Positions 1-7,973 of a DNA stretch of 23,463 nucleotides are shown here, one piece after another. Each line of letters opens with the position of its first letter. The stretch's first letter is position 1. Below the pieces are notes generated by a model that did not search any database, was not told the origin of the DNA, and saw only the letters and a program-made list of their open reading frames with translations. This DNA comes from a virus. A program made the position numbers and the translations under genes. The stretch is from IMG/VR virus record IMGVR_UViG_3300009788_000305, positions 1 through 23,463 of that record; one strand, given 5' to 3'.

Positions 1-1017
1 ACCCCCAACAGTTGTGCCTGGCGCGCCTTTTGCGACACATAATGTCCCCACGCTTACATCCCCACCACTTCCTCCTGCTCCATTTGTTGCCCCTCCCCCA
101 CCACCCGCACCTATACTTACACTATCAGTTGAACCACTAAAAGAATTGGCAAAGGTAAGAGAAAAACCCCCTGCACCACCACCACCCCCTGGTTGCCCTC
201 CTGTTTGTGTCCCTGGCCCTCCTGCGCCAGCTCCAATACATAAAATCAAAGCTGATTTTGCGACTGTATTTCGTGTCCATGTTCCGTTTGCTGTAAAGAC
301 TGTAAAAGCTATTGGCCCTAAAGAACCAACGCCTGAATCAAGAAGGTTTTTACCCAGAATGTCAGCAAATGCGGGGATATTCCCCACGACAGAACTTGGA
401 GGACCGGATGCAAACTGGACATTACTTTGTATTTCAAGAACAGGCCCGGTTGAATTATAAATAAGTTCAAGTTGCTGGGCTAATTTCACTCCTCCGGATT
501 GGATATTTTCATCATGATTCTTTTTAATAGGAACCCCTGTAGGTGTGGCTCCTGTAACGGTGAGATCCATATTCCCCGTGTTTGTGGCAACCGTTTTTAA
601 AATATATGTCTGACCATCAATGAACGCTGAAAATGGAGGACTGGCTTCCGCAGTGAGTGAATTTGTGCCTTGAATATTGGTTAATTTTACAGGGGCACCT
701 GTGCCTGGGGTTTCCCCTTTGTCCAGATCCTGAAACTGTTCAACACCAAATTTATCCAATTCAAACTCAGAATAACGCTCACCCAACCAAACCTTTGCAG
801 GGACACCATTTACTGCAGTCCTACCATCAAGACCTGTAGAAATAGGATTCGGGAGTGCAGCCCCACCCTCTAACGCTCTGGTGGCCCAAATATCTATTCG
901 GTCACCGGGAACGTTTACAGGATCGCCATTGACCACGCCAAAATATATTTTTCCCCCAACATTAATGGCGCCTGATTTAAGGAATCTAACTGGATGAGTA
1001 TTAAATGTTTCAGACAT
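1..1017 (-). CDS. tailspike/tail fibre protein, P22-like head-binding N-terminus (3' end outside window)
   Basis: The frame is open from an ATG at 1017 to the window edge (339 codons seen, no stop), so this is the N-terminal part of a longer protein. A GAGGAA ribosome site lies 8 nt before the ATG. Residues about 20-95 resemble the head-binding domain of P22 tailspike: a KIYFGVVNGDP segment followed by NPISTGLDGRTAVNGVPAKV and GERYSEFELD. This domain normally attaches the spike to the gp4/gp10/portal end of the tail. After a linker, a fibre-tip-like motif FTVFTANGTWTR (about residue 240) leads into a very glycine-rich stretch, as in many fibres with a 'GTWTKP...GGGGG' region. It is the last gene of the cluster seen here, the place of gene 9 in P22. 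No catalytic (endorhamnosidase-like) domain is visible in the part present. The head-binding call rests on motif resemblance. Confidence 0.75.
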   Translation of the reverse strand, partial: MSETFNTHPVRFLKSGAINVGGKIYFGVVNGDPVNVPGDRIDIWATRALEGGAALPNPISTGLDGRTAVNGVPAKVWLGERYSEFELDKFGVEQFQDLDKGETPGTGAPVKLTNIQGTNSLTAEASPPFSAFIDGQTYILKTVATNTGNMDLTVTGATPTGVPIKKNHDENIQSGGVKLAQQLELIYNSTGPVLEIQSNVQFASGPPSSVVGNIPAFADILGKNLLDSGVGSLGPIAFTVFTANGTWTRNTVAKSALILCIGAGAGGPGTQTGGQPGGGGGAGGFSLTFANSFSGSTDSVSIGAGGGGGATNGAGGSGGDVSVGTLCVAKGAPGTTVGG

Positions 1018-1020
1018 AAT

Positions 1021-1209
1021 TTATTTCCTCTTTCTTTTCGTAACCTGTTTTCCGGGTTTTGATTTTCCCCTTGATTTTCTTGCCAGATCTAAAGCAATGG
1101 CAACATTCTGTTTATTGGTTCGTTTCCTGCCAGCCTTGGTTTTGCTCTTTGAAAGCTCACTGATATTTGCTGATATCGTTTTCTGTGATTTACCTTTTAT
1201 TAATGGCAT
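1021..1209 (-). CDS. small basic phage protein (MPLxKGKSQK family)
   Basis: A 62-residue protein, strongly basic, starting MPLIKGKSQKTISANISE and ending in a KSRGKSKPGKQVTKRKRK tail. I recognise the N-terminal motif and the 'KQNVAIALDLARKS' core as a small family common in phage genomes near structural genes; its function is unknown to me. A longer reading from 1236 adds nine residues but would overlap the upstream gene by 26 nt. The start at 1209 is preferred because a perfect AGGAGG (1218-1223) lies 8 nt upstream and the upstream stop (1211-1213) is only one base away. The lysine/arginine content suggests nucleic acid binding, but that is inference. Confidence 0.8.
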   Translation of the reverse strand: MPLIKGKSQKTISANISELSKSKTKAGRKRTNKQNVAIALDLARKSRGKSKPGKQVTKRKRK

Positions 1210-1210
1210 T

Positions 1211-3217
1211 TTATTGGCCTCCTGCTTGTGGTGCAATGGCCCTGATTAATGTTTCTTCCAGGGTTCGTGGTGCTAACTGTCCGGTTAAAGGAGTCAATTG
1301 AGGAGCTATATTTTGAAGACCCTGAACACTTCGGCCCGTTAAGGTTTCTGCCAAGGCTTCTGCTTGTGCCGGTGGTGTAGTAAGCCTTCGGACTGCACCG
1401 CGAGTCAGATTAATAGCACCTCTCACCAGATCACCTCCTGATAATTGCCGTGCGCCTTCAAGAAGTGGTGCAGGATCAAGAGTTGCCTCTCCTTGTGCTG
1501 CCAATCGTTCAGCCGTTTTCGAATTGCTCAATACATCAGTAACAGCCCTGAATAATTCCTTCTCATTTTCAAGGAACTTCGTATAGTTGGCAAACATCTT
1601 CCGATCCCCAAAAGCTGTCAGAATCTTTTGTTCCAATGCAGGAATATCTAGTAGTTTCTTGGTGGCATCTGCCCTCGATACAGTATCCCCGATTTTAGCT
1701 TTCATTGCCTGTGCTGCTCCTACCCTGAACAGATGCCGCATTTCGGGTGTCATTTCATTTAGAGCTATTCTGAGTTCTTCCGGACTGCCAAACTTAGCCT
1801 TAGACATAAAAGCAGCGCCTTGTTCAAGTGCTTCCTGATTAGCAATCTTATCCCCTGCAAGCAATCGAGCCTGAGAATAATTACCCCCTGTTACATCTGC
1901 ATTATCCAATTCCTGAACGAGCTTTCTTCTTAAAAGTGTGATCGCCCTGGATTTCTCTGTAGGCTTCCCAAATGAGGTTTTTGCCAAAGTCTCCAAATCA
2001 AACAACTCCTTTTTAACCTGGTCAAGGAATTGTAATTTAAAACCACGACCTACACCACTTCCAGTAACTATCCCTGCTTCTTTGGCTTGTGCTGTCAGTT
2101 CAGGGTCAACTTTTGATAAATTGGTCTGAAGATTCCTAAGCGTTGTCCTGGCATTACCCATAGCCTGTCTAGCTGCCGGAGTCTTTAAAAGCCGGTTGAT
2201 AACAGGGGATTCTATAACTTGATTCTGCTTAAAAGCCTGTTCAAATAATTTCCCTGATTCATTTATATTTGCCAGTTGTTGTCTTTGATTAAAGAAGTTT
2301 TCAGGAACAAGTTTATTAATATGCTCCTCGATCCTTGCTATTTGACCACCTTTAATCTGGCCTGTTTCTGGATTTCTCACGCCTTCCTGACGATCTATTA
2401 GTTTTTGAAGAATCTGTTTTTTCCCTTTTCCGGGAATACCAAAAGCCGTGAAAGCTAATGCTCTACTATTAGGTCCCATATCCAACAAAGCGGCTTCAGG
2501 ACCAAGTTCATCCAATCGATTCAATGCCTGATTAAGAGTGAGTCCATCGCGTTCTAAGGCTTCTGCTGTTTTTCTCAATGCAAGGGTTCCCTGTCTTTTA
2601 TCCGAAAAACGGCTTACTAGATTAAGAATTCCAGTACCAGTTCCCTTAACACCAGCAACCGCACCGGGAATGACAGCCCCTATTGTTCCACCTAATGCCG
2701 CACCTTCCGCCGTTTGAATAGCTCTTTCCTGTATATCACCTTGAGATTCTCCAAGAGCCTGTGCGCCACCTAAACCTGCACCCCCACCAGCACCACGCCT
2801 GATAGCCTGTGGAAGTCCTTGGGACTTTCCTATGAAACCACCCACCTTTTGACCCACCGGATTGACAAAGCCACCAATAACGGAAGCTGTGATAGCCAGT
2901 TTGGGATTGTCGGCTCTAAATTGTTCCCTTTGTTCCTTAAGAGTAGGTTCTTCTGATTCACCAAAAATACTTTCCGCTACAAATTTACCAAAATCAGAAA
3001 CCTTTTCACTCAATCCAAAAGTGGCAGTATTAAGGGCTTCGCCTGTAAATCCAGTTAATCCTTGGCTGATATCTTCAAGCAGATTAGTTTCAGGAGGAGG
3101 GGAAACTGTCACTTCACCCCTTGCAACCAATTGCTCAAAAACTTGTTGTTGGGCCGCGTTTAATTCCTCTTGCCTTCCCTGATCGGCTACGGCCTGATAA
3201 CCTTGAATTGTCGGCAT
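1211..3217 (-). CDS. ejection / internal virion protein, P22 gp16-like by position
   Basis: A 668-residue protein. It begins MPTIQGYQAVADQGRQEEL, has an acidic region around residues 85-105, then a long Gly/Ala-rich segment (about 110-200, including GGGAGLGGAQALGESQG and EGAALGGTIGAVIPGA) that could insert in a membrane, followed by a long, mostly helical, charged region. This architecture (glycine zipper-like segments plus helical body) is typical of podovirus ejection proteins carried in the head and pushed into the cell envelope with the DNA. It is the last of three such genes and close in size to P22 gp16 (about 609 residues). An AGAGGA ribosome site precedes the ATG. No lytic transglycosylase motif is visible. 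Sequence identity with gp16 itself is not evident, so the assignment is by position and composition. Confidence 0.65.
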   Translation of the reverse strand: MPTIQGYQAVADQGRQEELNAAQQQVFEQLVARGEVTVSPPPETNLLEDISQGLTGFTGEALNTATFGLSEKVSDFGKFVAESIFGESEEPTLKEQREQFRADNPKLAITASVIGGFVNPVGQKVGGFIGKSQGLPQAIRRGAGGGAGLGGAQALGESQGDIQERAIQTAEGAALGGTIGAVIPGAVAGVKGTGTGILNLVSRFSDKRQGTLALRKTAEALERDGLTLNQALNRLDELGPEAALLDMGPNSRALAFTAFGIPGKGKKQILQKLIDRQEGVRNPETGQIKGGQIARIEEHINKLVPENFFNQRQQLANINESGKLFEQAFKQNQVIESPVINRLLKTPAARQAMGNARTTLRNLQTNLSKVDPELTAQAKEAGIVTGSGVGRGFKLQFLDQVKKELFDLETLAKTSFGKPTEKSRAITLLRRKLVQELDNADVTGGNYSQARLLAGDKIANQEALEQGAAFMSKAKFGSPEELRIALNEMTPEMRHLFRVGAAQAMKAKIGDTVSRADATKKLLDIPALEQKILTAFGDRKMFANYTKFLENEKELFRAVTDVLSNSKTAERLAAQGEATLDPAPLLEGARQLSGGDLVRGAINLTRGAVRRLTTPPAQAEALAETLTGRSVQGLQNIAPQLTPLTGQLAPRTLEETLIRAIAPQAGGQ
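1218..1223 (-). promoter_or_regulatory. Shine-Dalgarno AGGAGG fixing the start at 1209
   Basis: A perfect AGGAGG on the minus strand, 8 nt before the ATG at 1209 and lying inside the last codons of the preceding gene. It favours 1209 over the in-frame ATG at 1236. Confidence 0.75.
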
Positions 3218-3227
3218 TATTAATCCT

Positions 3228-4835
3228 CTATTTAACTGCTAATAGTTCATCAATTGTCATTTCACTAAATGGCTTTTCAGTTGCTATTGTTTCAGGATTT
3301 TCCGTAGCTGTTCCTTGAGCCGTTCCAGAAATTCTCCTTTGTAATTCCGCATCAAATTTGGATTCATTAAGTTGTCCAAGTTCAACTGCATTTCCAGATT
3401 TATCAAAAGTAGGTTTGACTGGATTTCCAAACCTGTCTTCATTAAATCTACCGGAAGGATCAATCAACTGTAGAGTCCCAGACAAAAAATCATCAAACAT
3501 TTCCAATTTTAATCTAGCGATTTCAGCGGTATCAAATATATTAGGCATAAACCTAATGCGAGTATTGTCAACTTCTGCGGGTGGCATAGCAGCCCCAGTT
3601 TCACCTCTAGTTATTCCCTGGATTCCAAATTCCATTTTATTTCGTAATTTTCGGCCATCTGAGAAAGGACTATTAAACCCCGCATTGAATAAATTAGTTC
3701 TATTTAGTTCTATGCCTACTCCTTTTTTATCAAACTTATCGAAAATTAATTCTCTTATCCCCTTTGCTGCTTTTTGTGCAGTTCTTAACATTTGTACTTT
3801 AGCAGCATCTCCGGCACCAAGCCGATCCGCTTTACTACCAGGAATGGGTTTAATACCTGTTATTTTCCCAGTTTCGTCTTTATCAAACATAAAACTTTTG
3901 GGAACTTTAAACCCGGCCAGACCCTCATTTATATTAATTTGCGTTCCTGATTTGGTTAAAGATTCCCTTACAATTTTCTTGCCTTCGTCAGACAATGGAT
4001 CGATGCCAATTGACCTGAGATTTCTAATTAAAGTGGTTTCCTGTTCTGGTTTAGGAGGAGTTGCGGCAACACTCGCAATTTCTTTTCCACCAGGACCAAA
4101 CCGTACTTGTCCCGCACTTAAAGTAAAGTCTGGTGCAACTTCAGGGGGTGCCAAACGATTATCAACCAGCTTTGTCAAGGACTCACCAACAGCCAGGTCA
4201 CTGATTATTTCCCCCTGTAATTCATCGTCACTCATATTCCGCATTCTGAGCAGTTCCTGATCAATATTACCCGTATCAATGATTCGTCTGGACTGTTCAT
4301 CCTCAAGGAGTTTGTTCCTGGCTTTCCTTGTTTTTGCCCGGTCCAGTTTCAAGGCGAAACGCTGTGTATCCTCAATATCTTTCTTTGCCGCTAACATTTC
4401 GTCTTCTCTACCTGATTTAAATATATTGGATAATTGTGCAAAGGCTTCTCTTCCTCCCTTAATGCCGAGCAATCCCACAGCAAGCTTACGTTCTGTGTCA
4501 AGAACAGATTGGGTAGCAGGTTTAACTCGACTTGGTTCTACACCAATAGAGCCCCCTGGAGTAATGCCTTCTCCGGCAACAATACCCTGTGGTGCGGTGA
4601 GCGGTGGCGTACCACCCCCTAATTGCTGTTGCAATACATTCTGAATACCCTGTTGAGCTTCCAAATCATCCAGGCGTTGCAATTCTTTTAAAGCAATTTC
4701 GCGTTGAGCCACATCAATATTGGTGTCCTGCGCCTGTTGAAGGAGAGCCAGCTTCTGTCTCTGATTGATTGCCTGATTTATTCCAGAAAAATCCAGTGCC
4801 AATGTTCTGGGGTCAAAATTCTCTAATGTAGCCAT
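3228..4835 (-). CDS. ejection / internal virion protein, P22 gp20-like by position
   Basis: A 535-residue protein rich in Gln, Lys and Glu. N-terminal residues 15-70 (QRQKLALLQQAQD, QREIALKELQRLDDLEAQQ) look like an extended helix or coiled coil. A proline/glycine linker follows, then a helical region (about 110-210). Near residue 330 is GFKVPKSFMFDKDETGKITG followed by KPIPGSKADR, a pattern I have seen in ejection-type proteins of podoviruses and prophages. The ATG at 4835 is chosen: AAGG (4844-4847) sits 8 nt upstream, and the alternative GTG at 4871 would overlap the preceding gene by 26 nt. It is the second of three ejection candidates, similar in size to P22 gp20 (about 471 residues). 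Function is inferred from context and composition. Confidence 0.65.
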   Translation of the reverse strand: MATLENFDPRTLALDFSGINQAINQRQKLALLQQAQDTNIDVAQREIALKELQRLDDLEAQQGIQNVLQQQLGGGTPPLTAPQGIVAGEGITPGGSIGVEPSRVKPATQSVLDTERKLAVGLLGIKGGREAFAQLSNIFKSGREDEMLAAKKDIEDTQRFALKLDRAKTRKARNKLLEDEQSRRIIDTGNIDQELLRMRNMSDDELQGEIISDLAVGESLTKLVDNRLAPPEVAPDFTLSAGQVRFGPGGKEIASVAATPPKPEQETTLIRNLRSIGIDPLSDEGKKIVRESLTKSGTQININEGLAGFKVPKSFMFDKDETGKITGIKPIPGSKADRLGAGDAAKVQMLRTAQKAAKGIRELIFDKFDKKGVGIELNRTNLFNAGFNSPFSDGRKLRNKMEFGIQGITRGETGAAMPPAEVDNTRIRFMPNIFDTAEIARLKLEMFDDFLSGTLQLIDPSGRFNEDRFGNPVKPTFDKSGNAVELGQLNESKFDAELQRRISGTAQGTATENPETIATEKPFSEMTIDELLAVK

Positions 4836-4845
4836 ATTAAATACC

Positions 4846-5049
4846 TTAAGCTGTAATTTGTGAGGAACCACCCGGTCCAGGAATAAAGCTGGAACCTGTT
4901 GAAAAAAGATTCAAAAGATTATTAAATCTCTGTGTATTGATCTGCTCATCAGTAAGAATCCCGGAACTCTCGGCTTGCCCGATTCCAGTAATATTAGCAC
5001 CCTTTCTTCCTGATAATTGCTCCCTTAAACGGGCCAGCAAACTTGTCAA
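4846..5049 (-). CDS. C-terminal part of the first ejection protein, in the -1 frame
   Basis: A 67-residue open frame from a TTG at 5049. The same frame is meaningful further upstream to about 5101 (GSIGNQLFGQQGQLSG), so this is better read as the continuation of the 190-residue frame (5046-5618) after a -1 shift than as a separate gene. The residues after TTG include SLLARLREQLSGRKG and ITGIGQAESSGILT, then FNNLLNLFSTGSSF. That matches the usual C-terminal ending of small podovirus ejection proteins (repeated GQ/GN, 'GIGxAxAxGI', then 'xNLxxLG'). Joined at the GGGG run, the protein would be about 257 residues, near the size of P22 gp7 (229). Independent initiation at TTG cannot be excluded. 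Confidence 0.6.
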   Translation of the reverse strand: MTSLLARLREQLSGRKGANITGIGQAESSGILTDEQINTQRFNNLLNLFSTGSSFIPGPGGSSQITA

Positions 5050-5618
5050 ATTTCCTGATAATTGACCCTGTTGGCCAAATAACTGATTTCCAATTGACCC
5101 CGCTGGCTCACACCCTGGAATCCTTGACCAGAAAGGAATTCCTGCCTTCCTCTTAAATTACCTGCCAGTTGAAGTGCCAATTGTGGCCCTATCTCGGAAA
5201 GTTGCTGAACCCCCAAACCCGAACCACCTAAACCAGACGCGGATAGTTGCCCCTCGGCTCCCCTTCTTTGTAGATCCTGTAACGCCTGGAAAGTCCCCCC
5301 TCCGGTAATTTGCTGAAGGATTTCATTAAGTCCTTGGGCTGTTGAGCCTCTTTGCAATTCACCCAAAGCCCCTTGACCGGCTTGGATAAATGGATCAAAT
5401 CCAGCTTCAGTTTGCCCTTGTTGCCGTAGGAAATCTTCTCTAAGTTGTCCCTGCGCTCCTCCTATTTCTCCGGATGATATATCAAATTGCCCTTGCAGTT
5501 CTACATTCGCTTTTTCACGCGCGATTCTTTGCTGTTCTGCAGCCCTGCGTCCTATATTGCTACTACCTCCTATCCCTAGTGATTTTCCAAAACCCTTCAC
5601 AACACTAAATAAACCCAT
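5046..5618 (-). CDS. ejection protein, P22 gp7-like, broken by a -1 frameshift
   Basis: A 190-residue frame starting MGLFSVVKGFGKSLGIGG after a GAGGAAAAG ribosome site. The body is Gln/Gly/Ala-rich (FDPFIQAGQGALGELQRG, LNEILQQITGGGTFQALQDL, GQLSASGLGGSGLGVQQL), which is the familiar make-up of the small podovirus DNA-injection protein with its 'F.P...xGxxAL..L' and 'ASGxxGSGxxxxxL' segments. The family-like pattern stops at about residue 173 (GVSQR); the last 17 residues (ending ANRVNYQEI) look out of frame. The correct-looking continuation lies in the -1 frame, ending at 4846. It is the first of three ejection candidates after the gp10 homologue and needle candidate. Confidence 0.7.
   Translation of the reverse strand: MGLFSVVKGFGKSLGIGGSSNIGRRAAEQQRIAREKANVELQGQFDISSGEIGGAQGQLREDFLRQQGQTEAGFDPFIQAGQGALGELQRGSTAQGLNEILQQITGGGTFQALQDLQRRGAEGQLSASGLGGSGLGVQQLSEIGPQLALQLAGNLRGRQEFLSGQGFQGVSQRGQLEISYLANRVNYQEI
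5098..5101 (-). other. apparent -1 frameshift point at a GGGG run
   Basis: On the minus strand the codons CAG CGG GGT switch to a meaningful frame if one base is re-read, giving CAG CGG GGG TCA. The change falls in a run of four G. No classical X XXY YYZ slippery heptamer is present, so a true indel or a homopolymer sequencing error is at least as likely as programmed frameshifting. Confidence 0.6.
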
Positions 5619-5636
5619 AATCTTTTCCTCTTTAAA

Positions 5637-5924
5637 TTAACTTACAATTGCGCGATCCGTTACCCTTCGCCAATTCGTACCATCAGAGAAAGCGGGAACA
5701 CCACCCCCCGTTTCATCACTCACATAAATCATAAAACCTGTTTTTTGTGGCGGAAGAGTTGCGACTGTATAAATTGGCAACTCAATTCCAGATACACCCA
5801 AAAGACTTTCATTTAATGACAATTCAAGATCATCAAACCACTCCAGAAGCTGATCGGTTGCAAGACCTTCCTTATCAACTACCGGATCACTTCTTTGGGG
5901 ATTTGTGGTAATTTCGTCAGCCAT
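5637..5924 (-). CDS. small virion protein with fibre-tip motif; tail-needle (gp26 position) candidate
   Basis: A 95-residue protein. Residues 20-45 (ATDQLLEWFDDLELSLNESL) are probably helical. Residues 50-95 are a motif widespread at the ends of phage fibre proteins: IYTVATLPPQKTGFMIYVSD, then ETGGGVPAFSDGTNWRRVTD. It sits directly after the gp10 homologue, 2 nt from its stop, with GGAG inside the preceding gene's end as ribosome site. In P22 this slot holds gp26, the tail needle that plugs the portal and pierces the membrane. A short helix with a C-terminal beta-knob could be a reduced needle tip, but it is far shorter than gp26 (233 residues). The structural role is well supported; the needle role is inference. 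Confidence 0.65.
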   Translation of the reverse strand: MADEITTNPQRSDPVVDKEGLATDQLLEWFDDLELSLNESLLGVSGIELPIYTVATLPPQKTGFMIYVSDETGGGVPAFSDGTNWRRVTDRAIVS

Positions 5925-5926
5925 AA

Positions 5927-7285
5927 TTATTCTCCAAATTCAACGACAAGATAATCCGAATTAAAAGTAAGGTTTCCAGTGGTCACAAGTTCGTAAGCCA
6001 TGAAACCCTCATAATTACCCAACCCGCCAGGATCATTCCAGATTAACTTTTGATCATAATTTCCTTTTAATGCCAGTTCTCTATAAACTGTGGGACCAAA
6101 AAGGACTCCATTATCACTGGTCCTCAAACCTACTGATTGAGCCTCACCTTCATTGAATCCCTGCGATACACCCAGTTCAAGGCTCGCCACTGTAAAATCG
6201 GCTCTATCAGGATGGCTTATGGTTCCCTTTTGAATTCTTGTTATGCGATTACCATAATCAAAATTAATGTCAGTAAATTTTCCAAACCTGTCATCCGATC
6301 CGGAAAAATATTCGTTATCTATTTCGACAATATAACCGCCGAGCCACGGACGGGAAAGATTATCAACAACGGTGTCAGTGGTTGACCATCGGCCCTCAAA
6401 AAATAAAAGGGAGTTGCGCCTTAACTCAAGCGTTTCAAAATCATAGCTGTTAAGCCAATTGATACGGCCTGGAATGGTCTGTGATAATTCCAGTTCCGTG
6501 TAAGTGGTGAGGATTAAATCAACGGCCTCATTTGAAATTTTAATGACCTGACTGCTACCCATTTCAAATATACCTGGACTCTGACCTCGTTTTCTTCCTA
6601 CAAAAATAAAGCTTTGATCGGCTTCTACCAGTCCCCCGATAAAACCGATATCAAAAGAACCTCCTACTTCTCTGTATGGAGTGGGGAATACTCCTGTGTC
6701 CTTATATCTGATCGTTTCATTTGACCCCGCTATATATAGATAATCTTTTAGAACAAACGCTACTCTTGATTCCAGGGCAGATTTTAAAAAGCTCAAGGCG
6801 TTAATAGTTCCCCCTGCGCCCACATCCGAAAACTTGAACACAGTTCCATCAGCCAATACATAAACAAATCTTTGCCTGTAATGGGTGACACTTGAAAAGG
6901 GAGCAAAATTGGCATTACCGGACGTATCAACCAGCATGTCCGTCTTGTCCAGGGTATAACTCTTTCCTCCCTTGACTATGATTACCGCTTCGTTATCCCC
7001 GATAGCCGAATCAATTTCCTGTGGACCCTCGATTGTACCGATAACAGAAAATGCGCCGGTTTTCCGGTCCGTGAATTTCCTCAGTTCCTGAGAATAGACA
7101 TAATAAAGATTGCCGTTCCATTCAAAACCACCACGGGCCACACCCCCCACACTCGCAATAAGAGGAATACCAGGACGCGAAATAGTCAGACCATCCCCGT
7201 TATTGAGCATATTTCTCAACTCGGTATTGGTGCGCGGGAGCTTGTCAGTTCCCTCTAATCCTATGGGTAGACTGAGTTCTGGCAT
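5927..7285 (-). CDS. packaged DNA stabilization protein, P22 gp10-like
   Basis: A 452-residue protein (P22 gp10 is 472). It opens MPELSLPIGLEGTDKLPRTN and continues LRNMLNNGDGLTISRPGI, the 'NmyP..tG....RPG' opening shared by gp10 and other tail-hub beta-propeller proteins. Later repeats such as FEWNGNLYYVYSQELRKF, RQRFVYVLADGTVFKFSD and DQSFIFVGRKRGQSPGIFEM fit the hub propeller fold. In P22, gp10 hexamers bind the gp4 ring below the portal, stop DNA leaking out and carry the tailspikes. Synteny is exact: gp4 homologue before, needle-position gene after. A GAGAA ribosome site precedes the ATG. Family assignment is strong; individual residues were not checked against an alignment. Confidence 0.85.
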   Translation of the reverse strand: MPELSLPIGLEGTDKLPRTNTELRNMLNNGDGLTISRPGIPLIASVGGVARGGFEWNGNLYYVYSQELRKFTDRKTGAFSVIGTIEGPQEIDSAIGDNEAVIIVKGGKSYTLDKTDMLVDTSGNANFAPFSSVTHYRQRFVYVLADGTVFKFSDVGAGGTINALSFLKSALESRVAFVLKDYLYIAGSNETIRYKDTGVFPTPYREVGGSFDIGFIGGLVEADQSFIFVGRKRGQSPGIFEMGSSQVIKISNEAVDLILTTYTELELSQTIPGRINWLNSYDFETLELRRNSLLFFEGRWSTTDTVVDNLSRPWLGGYIVEIDNEYFSGSDDRFGKFTDINFDYGNRITRIQKGTISHPDRADFTVASLELGVSQGFNEGEAQSVGLRTSDNGVLFGPTVYRELALKGNYDQKLIWNDPGGLGNYEGFMAYELVTTGNLTFNSDYLVVEFGE

Positions 7286-7298
7286 TTAATTTCTCATA

Positions 7299-7763
7299 TC
7301 AAGGGATTATCCTTCTATCTGTTTCGACATCGGATAAAACAAAATCAGCGTTAGCAAATACAGGTGGTTTGATTCCTCTTGTATTTCCAGCGCCCAGCGG
7401 CATTGTTCCAGATACAATCCTGTCAGCCGCTTCTTTGCTCTGGTACTGGTCTTTCACAGTCTGCAGGGAAATGGCCGCATTTGCCAACAGCGTTGAATTT
7501 GCCACCTTACCCACTGATGGTGCCAACCTGACAGCAAGATTAGTGGAAATGGCTGTTTCCAGACCCACCGGGATACTGGTTTCATCACTGACAAACTCAG
7601 TTGCCGAGAACCCGAAATCCATATCATTGTCAATCCATTCCTGCATCATGGCCTGGAACTTGCGCCTTCCAAACTCTATGGCAAAAGAAGAAACAGGTTT
7701 GACCTGTGAATGAACGACCAACTCTGTATAAGCGTCTGTGATTAATTCCGTTGCAGAACTCAT
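7299..7763 (-). CDS. tail accessory factor / head completion protein, P22 gp4-like
   Basis: A 154-residue protein (P22 gp4 is 166). Residues 1-60 are helical with the pattern ELITDAYTELVVH and FGRRKFQAMMQEWIDNDMD, matching gp4's 'A...L...EAMMAEWYQDG'. The middle has ISTNLAVRLAPSVGK, corresponding to gp4's 'NLACRIAPDY', and the end has SGTMPLGAGNTRG, corresponding to 'RMPTGSGN'. gp4 forms a ring on the portal after packaging and links it to gp10. Neighbours agree: coat upstream, gp10 homologue downstream with 13 nt between. An AGGTG ribosome site overlaps the stop of the preceding 68-residue gene. In P22 a muralytic activity has been reported for gp4; nothing visible here confirms that. Confidence 0.85.
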   Translation of the reverse strand: MSSATELITDAYTELVVHSQVKPVSSFAIEFGRRKFQAMMQEWIDNDMDFGFSATEFVSDETSIPVGLETAISTNLAVRLAPSVGKVANSTLLANAAISLQTVKDQYQSKEAADRIVSGTMPLGAGNTRGIKPPVFANADFVLSDVETDRRIIP

Positions 7764-7766
7764 TGT

Positions 7767-7973
7767 TTACACCTGTAAAGTTGTTGCGGCTGAAGATGCA
7801 GCAGCTTTTTCCGCTTCCTCACGTTTGGCCGCTTCCAATGCAGCAGAAGTATTATCAGTCGGTTTCTGGGCATCACCAGGGTTATCAAACCATCCATCAG
7901 CTTCAGCCTGTTCAACTTTATCATTATCAAAAAGTTTTGCTTCGGTCCCTTTGTACATACATGATTGATCCAT
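7767..7973 (-). CDS. small head-region protein, unknown function
   Basis: A 68-residue protein between coat and gp4 homologue. The N-terminal half (MYKGTEAKLFDNDKVEQAEA then DGWFDNPGD) is a pattern I have seen in small phage proteins following coat genes. The C-terminal half is an Ala/Glu/Lys-rich helix (AALEAAKREEAEKAAASSAA). AAAGGA lies 8 nt before the ATG. P22 has no gene in this position. The function is unknown; a minor head or neck component is plausible only from location. Confidence 0.7.
   Translation of the reverse strand: MDQSCMYKGTEAKLFDNDKVEQAEADGWFDNPGDAQKPTDNTSAALEAAKREEAEKAAASSAATTLQV

Noticed and set aside
14-460. 148-codon Pro-rich plus-strand frame
   Set aside because: The prolines are the complement of glycine codons in the Gly-rich region of the minus-strand fibre gene. 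The minus-strand reading has a ribosome site and recognisable motifs.
3358-4260. 300-codon open frame on the plus strand
   Set aside because: It is fully antisense to the 535-residue ejection protein, has a Ser/Pro/Leu-rich composition typical of a reverse-frame shadow, no family resemblance and no supporting ribosome site. All neighbours are on the minus strand.
5046-5101. Programmed -1 frameshift signal
   Set aside because: There is no X XXY YYZ heptamer and no obvious downstream pseudoknot, so I list the frame break as an observation and do not claim programmed slippage.
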